Below, piece by piece: positions 19,401-28,790 of a stretch of DNA of 64,000 nt. The DNA comes from Paracoccus zeaxanthinifaciens ATCC 21588 (lineage in GTDB: Bacteria > Pseudomonadota > Alphaproteobacteria > Rhodobacterales > Rhodobacteraceae). The stretch spans positions 186,001 to 250,000 of the forward strand of contig NZ_ATUJ01000003.1 in NCBI RefSeq assembly GCF_000420145.1, in the 5' to 3' direction. The translations under genes and the position numbers were made by a program. The notes below the pieces were generated by a model, which was not told the DNA's origin, searched no databases, and saw only the letters and a list, made by a program, of their open reading frames with translations. Position 1 is the stretch's first letter, and every line of letters begins with the position of its first letter.

Positions 19401-19559
19401 GCATCCGGCGCGGGTGCGGGGGCGCAGAACTCGATCGGTATCGGGGTTCTGGGCGGCATGGCCTCGTCCGCCGTCATCGGGATCTTCCTGGTGCCGGTCT
19501 TCTATGTCGCCGTGCTGACCGTGCGGCGGATCTTCACCCGAAAGGAAAAGACGACGTGA
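16455..19559 (+). CDS. RND multidrug efflux permease (AcrB/MexB-like, HAE1 family)
   Basis: A 1034-residue inner-membrane proton-driven pump that exports hydrophobic compounds as a trimer. It starts with FFIHRPVFAWV, the hallmark of the HAE1 N-terminal cytoplasmic helix. It carries the proton-relay aspartates Asp406-Asp407 in GLLVDDAIVVVENV and the paired duplicated 6-TM halves with two large periplasmic loops. It lies 6 bases after the adaptor gene and overlaps the channel gene by 4 bases (GTGA). Substrates cannot be predicted from sequence; the TetR neighbour suggests induction by toxic compounds. Confidence 0.95.
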   Translation: MARFFIHRPVFAWVLALVTMLVGVMGLNSLAIEQYPQIAPTTVRVSATYTGASAEIVESSVTTVIEDAMTGIDGLTYMTSNSTPGSTSISLTFDDSVDPDIAQVQVQNKLQLVTSQLPDVVQQQGVQVERSTSSILLVGALTAPDGGYDSVELGDLVAQLIEDPVKRTEGVGSINTFGSGYAMRIWLDPMKMVQYQVTPSDVTAAVAEQNTNVTVGDLGAQPSAQGQQITVPVSAQSQLSTAEEFERILLRVATDGSTVFLGDVARIEIGQESYGGASRHNGNPAAGFAVNLATGANAVDTAERVRHVIDGMEGSLPEGVEIVYPYDTSPFVEKSIEQVYHTLAEAVVLVFLVILVFLQSWRATLIPVIAIPVVLLGTFAMLAFAGFSINTLTMFAMVLAIGLLVDDAIVVVENVERVMEEDGLSAVEATEKSMDEITSALVGIVLVLSAVFLPMAFMTGATGVIYRQFSVTIITAMVLSLGVAVILTPAMCASLLKPRDHKGGIAPARWFNRNMDRATDGYVGTVTRLIRRPLRSLIVLVIIGFGIAALFDRLPGSFLPDEDQGVAIVMIQGPDGSTTEQTRALVEKVENYMLTQETETVESVFAALGFSFQGTGQNNAIVFVKLRDYDARGDGVADLVNRANGFFFTTNRQGQIFTLQPPAIQGLGTSSGFTMYLVDQTGQGQDALSAAADQLVATAQEDGRVTSLRGNDAATQTALQLDIDQQKAAAFGLSISEVNAMLSVIFAGREVNDFALGNDLRPVIVQGEADTRSQPDDIDRWYARNSDGEMVSFGAFSTRSWEQEPQALARFGGTRALELSGAAVQGLSSGEAMSAMEELVAEMDGGYGAAWTGLSYQERLSGNQAPILFALSALVVFLALAALYESWSVPLAVMLTVPVGILGALAAALVFGQSNDVYFKVGLLTTIGLAARNAILIVEFAEAQIAEGKNMLEAAAIASRQRLRPILMTTFAFMLGVLPLAIASGAGAGAQNSIGIGVLGGMASSAVIGIFLVPVFYVAVLTVRRIFTRKEKTT

Positions 19560-20944
19560 CTGTTCGGGCAATTCCCAAGCGCGCGGCCCTGTCGCTGACG
19601 GCGCTGCTTCTGATCTCGGCCTGCGCGGCGGTCGGCCCCGAGCCGACGGCCATCCCCGACCCCAAGGTCCAGCCCGCCTTCGAAGAGGGCGACAACACCC
19701 CCGTCGGGCAGGTGGGCGCGCGGGCCTTCTGGTCGGACTATCGCGATCCGGTCCTGTCCGACCTGATCGCGCAGGGGCTGACGAACAGCCTGGACATCCT
19801 GACCGCGTACGAACGCATCCGCGCGGCGCAGGCCGATGCGCAGGCGACGCGGCCCTGGGCCTCGCAGGTATCGGGCAGCGACGCGACCGTCACCCGCAGC
19901 AAGTCGGGCGGCGATGCGACGACCACGAGCTACAGCACCAATTCCAGCCTGTCGGCCAGCTTCGTCTTCGACCTGTTCGGGGGCGCGCGCCGTGAACGCG
20001 AGGCGGCGCAATCCGCGCTGGACGCCGCCGAGGCCGAGGCCGAGGTCGTGCGCCTCGCCTGGCTCGCCGAGGTGATCGCCGCCTATGCCGACGCCCGCTA
20101 TCAGCAGCAGGCGCTGGCCCTGACGCGCGACACGATCAGCGCGCGCGAACGCACGCTGTCGGTCACCCGCGAAATGCAGTCCCTCGGTCTTGCGACCGAT
20201 TACGACATCGCCCAGACCGAGGCCCTGCTGCAGACCGCCCGCGCGGACCTGCCGTCCTACGAGGCGCAGTTCAACGCTCAGGTCTTCCGGCTGTCCACGC
20301 TGCTGAACGTTCAGGCGCGGCCGCTGATGGCGCGCATGTCCTCGGGCTCGGGGGCGCTGCGCATCCCGGCGGGTCCCGGCACCGGCGTTCCGGCGGAACT
20401 GCTGCAGAACCGTCCCGACATCCGCCAGTCCCGCGCCGAACTGGGCCAGGCCCTGGCGCAGGTCGGGGTGGCGACGGCGGACATGCTGCCCTCGATCTCG
20501 TTGACGGGGTCGGTTTCGGACAGCGACGGCACCGACGGCTGGAGCTTCGGCCCCCGCGTGTCACTGCCGATCACCAACCAGGGCGTGCTGAACGCGACGC
20601 GCAACCGCCGCATCTCCGAGGCCCGGCAGGCCGATCTGGAATGGCGCTCCGATGTCGCCGCCGCGGTCGAGGACGTGCAGACCAGCCAGTCGAACCTGCG
20701 CCGCTATCGCCAGCGGGTCTCGACCCTGGAGGGGGCGGCGTCCTCGTATGATCGCGCCTACGACCTGGCACGCCAGAACTTCGAGGCGGGCGCCCTGCCC
20801 CTGGTGGACCTGCTGGATGCGGACCGCCAGCGTGCCTCGGCGCGGCTGTCGGCGGCAAGCGCGCGAAACGATGCGGCCCAGGAATGGGCCGTGCTGCAGA
20901 TCGCGACCGGCGCGGGCGCCGCAGTGACGCGCATCGCCGAATGA
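19556..20944 (+). CDS. Outer-membrane efflux lipoprotein (OprM/NodT family)
   Basis: A 462-residue outer-membrane factor that forms the trimeric exit duct of the RND pump. The N-terminal signal ends in a lipobox (LLLISAC, Cys23), so the mature protein is lipid-anchored. The two internal repeats of the TolC fold are visible, each with long helices (AYERIRAAQADAQATRP; ARQNFEAGALPLVDLLDADR), and the family signature LLQNRPDIRQSRAEL lies in the middle. The start codon is GTG at 19556, overlapping the permease stop by 4 bases, so translation is coupled. It is the last gene of the efflux operon. Confidence 0.93.
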   Translation: MTVRAIPKRAALSLTALLLISACAAVGPEPTAIPDPKVQPAFEEGDNTPVGQVGARAFWSDYRDPVLSDLIAQGLTNSLDILTAYERIRAAQADAQATRPWASQVSGSDATVTRSKSGGDATTTSYSTNSSLSASFVFDLFGGARREREAAQSALDAAEAEAEVVRLAWLAEVIAAYADARYQQQALALTRDTISARERTLSVTREMQSLGLATDYDIAQTEALLQTARADLPSYEAQFNAQVFRLSTLLNVQARPLMARMSSGSGALRIPAGPGTGVPAELLQNRPDIRQSRAELGQALAQVGVATADMLPSISLTGSVSDSDGTDGWSFGPRVSLPITNQGVLNATRNRRISEARQADLEWRSDVAAAVEDVQTSQSNLRRYRQRVSTLEGAASSYDRAYDLARQNFEAGALPLVDLLDADRQRASARLSAASARNDAAQEWAVLQIATGAGAAVTRIAE

Positions 20945-20950
20945 CGAACA

Positions 20951-20977
20951 GGGGCCGGGCCGCAAAGGCCCGGTTCC
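20951..20977 (+). terminator. Probable terminator hairpin of the efflux operon
   Basis: CCGGGCC-GCAAA-GGCCCGG forms a perfect 7-bp stem, extended by four further pairs (two G-U) to 11 bp, just 6 bases after the channel gene stop. No T-run follows directly, so it may act as a weak or Rho-assisted terminator. Confidence 0.5.
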
Positions 20978-21010
20978 CCGACAGTTCGTTCCGATTTTTC
21001 AGGAAGATGT

Positions 21011-21097
21011 TGGTGCGGTCGAGAAGACTCGAACTTCCACTCCGGTTAAGGAACAGCGACCTCAACGCTGCGCGTCTACCAATTCCGCCACGACCGC
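21011..21097 (-). tRNA. tRNA-Leu, anticodon GAG
   Basis: An 87-base tRNA with encoded CCA. The acceptor stem is GCGGTCG/CGACCGC, the D-arm region follows TGGCGGAATTGGTAGACGC, the anticodon stem is CAGCG/CGCTG around the loop TTGAGGT, and there is a long class II variable arm followed by GTTCGAGTC. The anticodon GAG reads CUC/CUU leucine codons. It stands between the efflux operon and lipB. Confidence 0.95.
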
Positions 21098-21151
21098 ATC
21101 CGGGCAGTGCGGGCGTCTTAGCCGAGCCTTCGTGCCTTGAAAAGAGGTATA

Positions 21152-21868
21152 ATGCAAAAAAGCGCATCCCGTCATGCAAGCTTGGCGATTGACGAAAGCG
21201 CCGCCACGCGCCACATCGCCCCCATGGTGGAATGGATCGAAAGCACCGGCCTGACCGGATACGAGGATGCGGTGGCATTCATGGAGGCGCGCGTCGCCGC
21301 CATTCATCGCGGCGAGGCCGACGAGGCCGTCTGGCTGGTCGAGCATCCCCCGCTCTATACGGCGGGAACCAGCGCGCGGGCGCAGGACCTGCTGGATGCG
21401 CGATTCCCCGTCCACGAGACCGGGCGCGGCGGGCAGTTCACCTATCACGGGCCGGGACAGCGCATCGTCTATGTCATGCTGGACCTGAACCGTCGCGGGC
21501 GCGACGTGCGCGCCTTCGTCGCCAATCTCGAGGCATGGGTCATCGCCGCCCTGGCCGAGTTCGGCATCCGAGGAGAGATCCGCGAGGGGCGCGTGGGCGT
21601 CTGGGTGCCGCGCCCCGACCGCCCGCCCCTGTTCGACGGCACAGCGCGAGAGGACAAGATCGCCGCGATCGGCGTGAAGCTGCGCCGTTGGGTCAGCTTC
21701 CACGGCATCTCGATCAACCAGGATCCGGACCTGTCGCATTACGGCGGGATCGTGCCCTGCGGGATCAGCGGGCACGGCGTCACCAGCCTTGTCGATCTGG
21801 GCCTGCCCGTCGAGATGGGCGACCTGGATGTCGCGCTGCGCAAGGGGTTCGAGCAGGTCTTCGGCTGA
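21152..21868 (+). CDS. lipB: Lipoyl(octanoyl) transferase
   Basis: LipB moves octanoate from octanoyl-ACP onto the lipoyl domains of 2-oxoacid dehydrogenases and the glycine cleavage system, the first step of lipoate synthesis. The family motifs are present: [12 protein letters not shown], the catalytic lysine region KIAAIGVKL, and the cysteine in [12 protein letters not shown]. From the ATG at 21152 it is 238 residues; AGAGG lies just before. A second ATG at 21224 (MVEWIES) matches where many relatives begin and could be the true start. lipA is not in this window. Confidence 0.93.
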   Translation: MQKSASRHASLAIDESAATRHIAPMVEWIESTGLTGYEDAVAFMEARVAAIHRGEADEAVWLVEHPPLYTAGTSARAQDLLDARFPVHETGRGGQFTYHGPGQRIVYVMLDLNRRGRDVRAFVANLEAWVIAALAEFGIRGEIREGRVGVWVPRPDRPPLFDGTAREDKIAAIGVKLRRWVSFHGISINQDPDLSHYGGIVPCGISGHGVTSLVDLGLPVEMGDLDVALRKGFEQVFG

Positions 21869-21941
21869 CCTGCGACCAAGGGACCGCTGGACGCCGCCCG
21901 CATGGGCGCTAGGCTGCCGCCGAACCATCCGGAGATTTCAG

Positions 21942-22367
21942 ATGCCAAAGGCAGCCACCGCCATCCTTCTTGCATCCGCAGCCATGGCCCACGCGCAGGC
22001 GGGCGACCCCGAGGCCGGCGAATCCGAGTTTCGCAAGTGCCGGTCCTGCCACATGATCCAGGACGATCAGGGCAACGACATCGTGCGCGGCGGGCGCATC
22101 GCGCCGAATCTGTGGAACATCATCGGCAGCCCGGCCGCGCATCAGGAGGACTATCGCTATGGCGACGGCCTGCTGGCGGTCCGCGAGGCCAATCCCGACT
22201 TCGTCTGGACCGAGGAGGAGATGATCGCCTATGTCACCGACCCGACCGCCTGGGTCCGCGAGAAATCGGGCGACGATCGCGCGCGCAGCAAGATGACCTT
22301 CAAGCTGAACGCGAACCAGGCCGATCTTGCCGCGTTCCTTGCCCAGAACAGCCCCGACGCCCCCTAG
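21942..22367 (+). CDS. cycA: Cytochrome c550-type class I c-cytochrome
   Basis: A 141-residue periplasmic c-type cytochrome with a Sec signal (to about residue 19, AHAQA), one heme site CRSCH (Cys33, Cys36, His37) and a late methionine ligand in SKMTFKL. Residue pattern and length follow Paracoccus cytochrome c550: GGRIAPNLWNIIG, DFVWTEEEMIAYVTDP, and the ending AFLAQNSPDA. It carries electrons from the bc1 complex to terminal oxidases and denitrification enzymes. The neighbouring gene is ctaD, the same linkage known in P. denitrificans. GGAG lies before the ATG. Confidence 0.92.
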   Translation: MPKAATAILLASAAMAHAQAGDPEAGESEFRKCRSCHMIQDDQGNDIVRGGRIAPNLWNIIGSPAAHQEDYRYGDGLLAVREANPDFVWTEEEMIAYVTDPTAWVREKSGDDRARSKMTFKLNANQADLAAFLAQNSPDAP

Positions 22368-22418
22368 GTCCACGTCGCGCGGTCGTGAGCGAACGTGACC
22401 TCGCGCCTTCGTGACGCA

Positions 22419-22447
22419 TTGCCCGAAGCGCGAGGCTGGTCTAAAGA
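22419..22447 (+). promoter_or_regulatory. Probable promoter of ctaD
   Basis: TTGCCC (22419-22424), 17-bp spacer, TAAAGA (22442-22447), about 50 bases upstream of the ctaD ATG. No FNR-type box was found nearby. Confidence 0.5.
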
Positions 22448-22491
22448 ATGCGTGATACGCCGGCTGCCGGGCCGGACTGACGACATCTTGA

Positions 22492-24180
<1,689 letters not shown>

Positions 24181-24191
24181 GCGGACGGCAC

Positions 24192-24689
24192 ATGCCATAT
24201 CGCTGGACAGAAGATACGGCCCCGGATGATTCCGGGGCCGTATCTCATCGGCTTGTCCTGTGGCCGCACCGGTCGCTGCCGCGTCGCGGCTTCGTCTGGT
24301 TCATCGGGGCAACCATGGCGCTGGTCAGCCTGCCCCTGATCGCGGTGATCGGGACGGCGGCGCTGTGGCCGCTGCTGGTCTTCGTGGCGATCGCGGTGGC
24401 GGGGGTGTGGTTCGCGCTGCACCTGACCTATCGCAGCGGCCACGTCCACGAGGTGTTGCGCTTCGACGCGCGCAGCCTGTCGCTGGTTCGCCGCGACCCG
24501 GGCCGTGCCGCGCGCGACTGGACGGCCAACAGCTTCTGGGTGCGCGCCCTGATCCGCCCCGGCCCGGTCGAAAGCTATCTGGTGCTGACGGACGGGCGCC
24601 GCGAACTGGAGCTGGGCGCGTTCCTGACCCCTGAGGAACGCCGCGCCCTGTCGGATCAGATCACGCGACGGCTTGCCGCCCTGCGCTGA
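24192..24689 (+). CDS. DUF2244 membrane protein
   Basis: A 165-residue protein of the DUF2244 family, found in alphaproteobacteria and often near respiratory genes. It has two adjacent transmembrane helices (about residues 32-75, from GFVWFIGATMALVSLP) and a C-terminal soluble domain with VLTDGRRELELGAFL and PEERRAL segments. The function is unknown. The N-terminal start MPYRWTEDT matches the family pattern, which keeps the long hairpin at 24212-24245 inside the coding region. It begins 11 bases after ctaD, so cotranscription with the oxidase subunit is likely unless the hairpin attenuates it. Confidence 0.85.
   Translation: MPYRWTEDTAPDDSGAVSHRLVLWPHRSLPRRGFVWFIGATMALVSLPLIAVIGTAALWPLLVFVAIAVAGVWFALHLTYRSGHVHEVLRFDARSLSLVRRDPGRAARDWTANSFWVRALIRPGPVESYLVLTDGRRELELGAFLTPEERRALSDQITRRLAALR
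24212..24245 (+). promoter_or_regulatory. Perfect 15-bp hairpin within the first codons of the gene after ctaD
   Basis: AGATACGGCCCCGGA pairs fully with TCCGGGGCCGTATCT around a TGAT loop. It starts 31 bases after the ctaD stop and lies in codons 7-18 of the DUF2244 gene. No T-run follows. It could be a transcription attenuator, an mRNA-stabilising structure for the ctaD message, or a translation brake. Confidence 0.7.
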
Positions 24690-24878
24690 TCAGTCGTCAT
24701 CCACCTTGTCGGGAAGGTCGTCATGGTCGGTCGAGGCGAAATCCTCGAGCTCGTCCTCGGACATGCTGTCATACATGTCCTTCGAGGCGCCTTGAAGGTC
24801 CTTGACCTTCGTCTCGCCTCGTTTCGCCGAAAGCGCCGCTCCGGCGGCGCGTTGCTGGGCCTTGGATCTGGCGGGCAT
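24690..24878 (-). CDS. DUF3008 family small protein
   Basis: A 62-residue basic-then-acidic protein that matches the small DUF3008 family, recognised by KAQQRAAGAALSAKRG at the start and the SMSEDELEDFAST segment near the end. It has no signal or membrane segment. The function is unknown. A strong AGGAGG ribosome site lies 6 bases before the ATG. It sits directly after the GatB/YqeY gene on the same strand (40 bases apart) and converges on the DUF2244 gene with no gap between the stops. Confidence 0.85.
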   Translation of the reverse strand: MPARSKAQQRAAGAALSAKRGETKVKDLQGASKDMYDSMSEDELEDFASTDHDDLPDKVDDD

Positions 24879-24918
24879 GATGTCACCTCCTGCCCGCCCG
24901 AACGCGCAAGGAGGCGCG

Positions 24919-25380
24919 TCAGTTCATCAGCCGCGCCTTGACCATGCCGCCGGCGGCACCGAAATCCATCTGGCCCGCGTGGCGTTCCTTCAGCACGGCC
25001 ATGACGCGACCCATGTCGCGCAGGCCCTCGGCGCCGGTCTCGGACACGGCAGCGTCGATGGCGGCGCGCGTCTCCTCCTCGGTCATCTGGCGGGGCAGGA
25101 ACTCCTGGATGATCGTGATCTCCTGCTCCTCCTTGGCGGCCAGTTCCAGGCGGCCGCCCTCTTCGTAGGCGCGGGCCGATTCCTGGCGTTGCTTGACCAT
25201 CTTGGACAGGATCTGGATCAGATCGGCCTCGGTCAGGGTGCCGTCGCCGTCGCCGGTGCGGGCCGCGATCTCGCGGTCCTTCACGGCGGCACCGATCAGG
25301 CGAAGGGTGGACAGGCGGTCGCTGTCCTTTGCTTTCATGGCATCTTTGGTCGCGGCTTGCAGCTTGGCTCGCAGATCCAT
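24919..25380 (-). CDS. GatB/YqeY domain protein
   Basis: A soluble helical protein of 153 residues matching the YqeY family, which resembles the tRNA-binding tail of the amidotransferase subunit GatB. Features seen are the N-terminal LQAATKDAMKAKDSDRLSTLRLI pattern (in short segments), EEQEITIIQEFLP and the final FGAAGGMVKARL. It may bind tRNA or act in translation, but the role is not settled. The ATG at 25380 has GGAGA 6 bases before it; an ATG four codons upstream (25392) is the alternative. It is divergent from carA. Confidence 0.9.
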   Translation of the reverse strand: MDLRAKLQAATKDAMKAKDSDRLSTLRLIGAAVKDREIAARTGDGDGTLTEADLIQILSKMVKQRQESARAYEEGGRLELAAKEEQEITIIQEFLPRQMTEEETRAAIDAAVSETGAEGLRDMGRVMAVLKERHAGQMDFGAAGGMVKARLMN

Positions 25381-25473
25381 CTGGCTCTCCATCGGGGCGG
25401 GCGACGGAAGGGTCGCACCGGAAAGCTGATCTTCTAGGGCGTGGTTCGATGAATAACAAGCGCGCCAACCCGC

Positions 25474-25502
25474 TTGACCTTGCGGCCCATGACCCGTAAT
25501 TG
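25474..25502 (+). promoter_or_regulatory. Probable promoter of carA
   Basis: TTGACC (25474-25479), 17-bp spacer, TAATTG (25497-25502): a near-consensus sigma-70 promoter about 30 bases upstream of the carA ATG. Confidence 0.65.
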
Positions 25503-25531
25503 TCGACCGATTTCAGACCAGAGGTGCCAAG

Positions 25532-26686
25532 ATGGCCAAGAAACCGACCGCCTGCCTGGCGCTTGCCGACGGAACGATCTTCTATGGCCAGGGCTTCGGC
25601 GCCCCGGGCGAGGTGGTGTCCGAGCTGGTCTTCAACACCGCCATGACCGGCTATCAGGAGATCATGACCGATCCCTCCTATGCCAGCCAGATCGTCACCT
25701 TCACCTTCCCCCATATCGGCAATACCGGCGTCACCACCGAGGATGACGAGGCACAGGACCCCGTCGCCAGCGGCATCGTCGTGCGGTGGGACCCGACCGA
25801 TCCGTCGAACTGGCGCGCCACCGACGAGCTGTCGGACTGGATGGCCCGCCGCGGCCGCATCGGGATCGGCGGCGTCGATACCCGCCGCCTGACCCGCGCC
25901 ATCCGCCAGCTGGGTGCCCCGCATGTCGTGCTGGCCCATGATCCGGACGGCAATTTCGACATCGAGGCGCTGGTCGCCAAGGCCCGCGAATGGACCGGCC
26001 TTGTCGGGCTGGATCTGGCCAAGACCGTCAGCTGCGCCCAAAGCTATCGTTGGGAAGAAGGCGCGTGGGAATGGGGCCAGGGCTTCGGCACCACCCCCGA
26101 GCCCAAGCCCTTCAAGGTCGTCGCGCTGGATTACGGCGCAAAGCGCAACATCCTGCGTTCGCTGGTGGCCTTCGGCGCGGATGTCACCGTCCTGCCCGCC
26201 ACCGCCACCGCGGAAGAAGTCATGGCCCACGAGCCCGAGGGCGTGTTCCTGTCGAACGGCCCCGGCGATCCGGCGGCGACCGGTGAATATGCCGTGCCGA
26301 TGATCAAGGAACTGCTGAACCGCGACATGCCGATCTTCGGCATCTGCCTTGGTCACCAGATGCTGGCGCTGGCGCTTGGCGCCAAGACCGTCAAGATGGG
26401 CCACGGCCATCACGGCGCGAACCATCCCGTCCGCGACAACGAGACCGGCAAGGTCGAGATCACCTCGATGAACCACGGTTTCGCGGTGGACAGCCAGTCG
26501 CTGCCCGAAGGCGTCATGGAAACCCATATCAGCCTGTTCGACGGCAGCAATTGCGGCATCCGCATGAACGACCGTCCGGTCTTCTCGGTGCAGCACCACC
26601 CCGAGGCCGCGCCGGGTCCGCAGGACAGCCTGTACCTGTTCAAGCGCTTTGCCGATTCGATGCGCGACCGTCGCGCCAAGGGCTGA
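25532..26686 (+). CDS. carA: Carbamoyl-phosphate synthase small subunit
   Basis: CarA is the glutaminase subunit of carbamoyl-phosphate synthase; it hydrolyses glutamine and passes ammonia to CarB for arginine and pyrimidine synthesis. The N-terminal CPSase domain has GYQEIMTDPSYASQ. The C-terminal class I amidotransferase domain has the nucleophile Cys272 in FGICLGHQM and the His-Glu of HHPEAAPGP. At 384 residues the length is normal. carB is not adjacent and must lie elsewhere. Confidence 0.96.
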   Translation: MAKKPTACLALADGTIFYGQGFGAPGEVVSELVFNTAMTGYQEIMTDPSYASQIVTFTFPHIGNTGVTTEDDEAQDPVASGIVVRWDPTDPSNWRATDELSDWMARRGRIGIGGVDTRRLTRAIRQLGAPHVVLAHDPDGNFDIEALVAKAREWTGLVGLDLAKTVSCAQSYRWEEGAWEWGQGFGTTPEPKPFKVVALDYGAKRNILRSLVAFGADVTVLPATATAEEVMAHEPEGVFLSNGPGDPAATGEYAVPMIKELLNRDMPIFGICLGHQMLALALGAKTVKMGHGHHGANHPVRDNETGKVEITSMNHGFAVDSQSLPEGVMETHISLFDGSNCGIRMNDRPVFSVQHHPEAAPGPQDSLYLFKRFADSMRDRRAKG

Positions 26687-26699
26687 TCCCGGATCGGGG

Positions 26700-26715
26700 T
26701 TAACCCGCCGTTAAC
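26700..26715 (+). promoter_or_regulatory. CtrA-type binding site upstream of the MshEN-GT2 gene
   Basis: TTAA-N7-TTAAC matches the full CtrA consensus of alphaproteobacteria. The site also lies inside a perfect inverted repeat (GGTTAA-N7-TTAACC, 26698-26716). It ends 41 bases before the ATG at 26757. Confidence 0.55.
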
Positions 26716-26756
26716 CAGGGCGTGTCAGGAAAGGGCGTTCCAGAAGGGATTCGCCC

Positions 26757-28790
26757 ATGGCCCTGACCGCCCTGCTGCCCAAGCCCGCAAATCTTCCCGC
26801 CCCCGATATGGGCGTCGTCCTGCGTGGCCCGACCGCCGCGCCGCAGGACCGCCGCACGCTCGGGCAGATCCTGCTCGAGGATGGGGCACTGGACCCGGCG
26901 GACCTTCTGCGCGCCACGGTCCTGCAGAAGCAGCGCTCGGCCGACCTGCCGCAGGTGCTTCTGTCCGAGAACCTCGTCGCCCCCGAGGCGCTTGCGCGCG
27001 CGCTGTCGCGCAGGTGGCGCACCTCATCCATCGACCCGCAGCTGACACCGCCCGATCCGCGCCTGATCGACGCGGTGGGCGCCGGTTTCTGCCTGACGCA
27101 TTCGGTGCTGCCCTGGCGGCGCATCGGCGGCGTCACCTGGATCGCAACGGCCCATCCCGAACGCTTCGACGCGATCCTGCCGCTGCTGCCGCAGGGTTTC
27201 GGCCATGTCCGCATGCTTCTGTGCAGCGAGGATCAGATCCACCGCAGCGTGCTGGCGCTGCGCGGCACCCGCCTTGTCCGCCAGGCCGAGGCGACGGTCC
27301 CCGCCGCCGAAAGCTGCCGGACGCAGGACCAGGCGCGAACCAGCCGCCTTGCGATCGGGGCGATCGCGGTGCTGGCTGCGGGCCTGCTGCTGCAACCCGT
27401 GGCCGTCGCGGTGCTGCTGACGATCTGGGCCACGCTGACGCTGGTCACCCAAAGCGGGCTGAAGCTGCTGGCCTTCCTCGCGGCTCGGCGGCACGTTCCG
27501 GGCGCCATGTCGCAGGACGCGCCCCTGCCGGTCATTTCGGTCATGGTGCCGCTGTTCAAGGAGAGCGACGTCGCGGGCAAGCTGGTCGCGCGGCTGGCGC
27601 GGCTGGATTACCCGCGCCACCTGACCGACCTGCTGCTGGTGATCGAGGCCAGCGACGACGTGACCGAGGCCGCGCTGAAGGGCGCGACCCTGCCCCACTG
27701 GATCCGCGTGGTCCGCGTGCCGGACGGCCCGATCAAGACCAAGCCCCGCGCGCTGAACTATGCGCTGAACTTCTGTCGCGGCCGGATCGTGGGCATCTGG
27801 GATGCCGAGGATCGCCCCGACCCCGACCAGCTTCACAAGGTCGCCCGCCGCTTTCACGAGGCCCCCGCGGACGTGGCCTGCCTTCAGGGCGCGCTGGATT
27901 TCTACAACCCGCGCACCAACTGGCTCGCGCGCTGCTTCACCATCGAATACGCCGCCTGGTTCCGCGTGCTGCTTCCGGGCGTCGCGCAGCTGGGGCTGGT
28001 CGTGCCGCTTGGCGGGACCACGCTGTTCTTCCGGCGCGACGTGCTGGAAAAGGTGGGCGCCTGGGACGCCTGGAACGTGACCGAGGATGCCGATCTGAGC
28101 GTCCGCCTTGCGCGTCGCGGCTACCGGACCGAGATCATCGAGACGACCACCGATGAAGAGGCGAACTGCCGCGCCCTGCCATGGGTCAAGCAGCGGTCGC
28201 GCTGGCTCAAGGGGTATGCGATGACATGGGGGGTCCATATGCGCGATCCCGTCGCGCTGTGGCGCGACCTTGGACCGCGCCGCTTCTGGGGGTTCCAGGT
28301 CCAGTTCTTCGGCTCGTTGTCGCAATACCTGCTCGCGCCCGTGCTCTGGAGCTTCTGGCTGCTGACGGCGGGGCTGCCCCACCCGATGCGCGGCCCGCTG
28401 GAGGGGTTCCTGGGCGGATGGGTCATGCCCGCGCTGTTCGGCCTGTTCGTCGCGTCGGAACTGCTGTCGATCTTCGTGGGCATGCGCGCCGTTCGCGGCC
28501 CCAAGCACCGCCACCTGCTGGCATGGGTGCCGACGCTGCACATCTACTTTCCGCTCGGCTGTCTTGCCGGCTGGAAGGCCATCTACGAGGTGGTGACCAA
28601 GCCCTTCTACTGGGACAAGACCGCCCATGGCCTGTTCGTCGAGACGCAGGAACCCGAAGCCCCCGCCCTGCCCGAGGGGCTGGTCCAGATCCCCGTCCTG
28701 GGCAAGATCGGCGGGCGGTCCCTGTCCGAAGTCGCCGCCGAGATGCAGGATCAGGCCCAACGCGCGAACCGGGACCGGGTCGCAAGCTAG
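26757..28790 (+). CDS. Membrane GT2 glycosyltransferase with MshEN-like N-terminal domain
   Basis: A 677-residue processive-type glycosyltransferase. The first 170 residues resemble the GspE/MshE N-terminal domain (RRTLGQILLEDGALDPADLL, then ALARALSRRW), a fold that binds cyclic di-GMP in several proteins. Two TM helices (about 195-235) lead to a cytosolic GT-A domain with the metal motif DAED (Asp349), the base-bearing VTEDADLS and the acceptor motif QRSRW (479-483), as in cellulose synthase-like enzymes. More TM helices follow. The product is probably an exported polysaccharide; the sugar is unknown. Its stop shares a CTAG with the glnE stop on the other strand. Confidence 0.88.
   Translation: MALTALLPKPANLPAPDMGVVLRGPTAAPQDRRTLGQILLEDGALDPADLLRATVLQKQRSADLPQVLLSENLVAPEALARALSRRWRTSSIDPQLTPPDPRLIDAVGAGFCLTHSVLPWRRIGGVTWIATAHPERFDAILPLLPQGFGHVRMLLCSEDQIHRSVLALRGTRLVRQAEATVPAAESCRTQDQARTSRLAIGAIAVLAAGLLLQPVAVAVLLTIWATLTLVTQSGLKLLAFLAARRHVPGAMSQDAPLPVISVMVPLFKESDVAGKLVARLARLDYPRHLTDLLLVIEASDDVTEAALKGATLPHWIRVVRVPDGPIKTKPRALNYALNFCRGRIVGIWDAEDRPDPDQLHKVARRFHEAPADVACLQGALDFYNPRTNWLARCFTIEYAAWFRVLLPGVAQLGLVVPLGGTTLFFRRDVLEKVGAWDAWNVTEDADLSVRLARRGYRTEIIETTTDEEANCRALPWVKQRSRWLKGYAMTWGVHMRDPVALWRDLGPRRFWGFQVQFFGSLSQYLLAPVLWSFWLLTAGLPHPMRGPLEGFLGGWVMPALFGLFVASELLSIFVGMRAVRGPKHRHLLAWVPTLHIYFPLGCLAGWKAIYEVVTKPFYWDKTAHGLFVETQEPEAPALPEGLVQIPVLGKIGGRSLSEVAAEMQDQAQRANRDRVAS

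Noticed and set aside
16227..19571. Open frame of over 1,100 codons antisense to the RND permease
   Set aside because: It mirrors the GC-rich third positions of the real gene, is rich in Arg, His, Gln and Gly, has no recognisable domain, and the permease on the other strand is complete.
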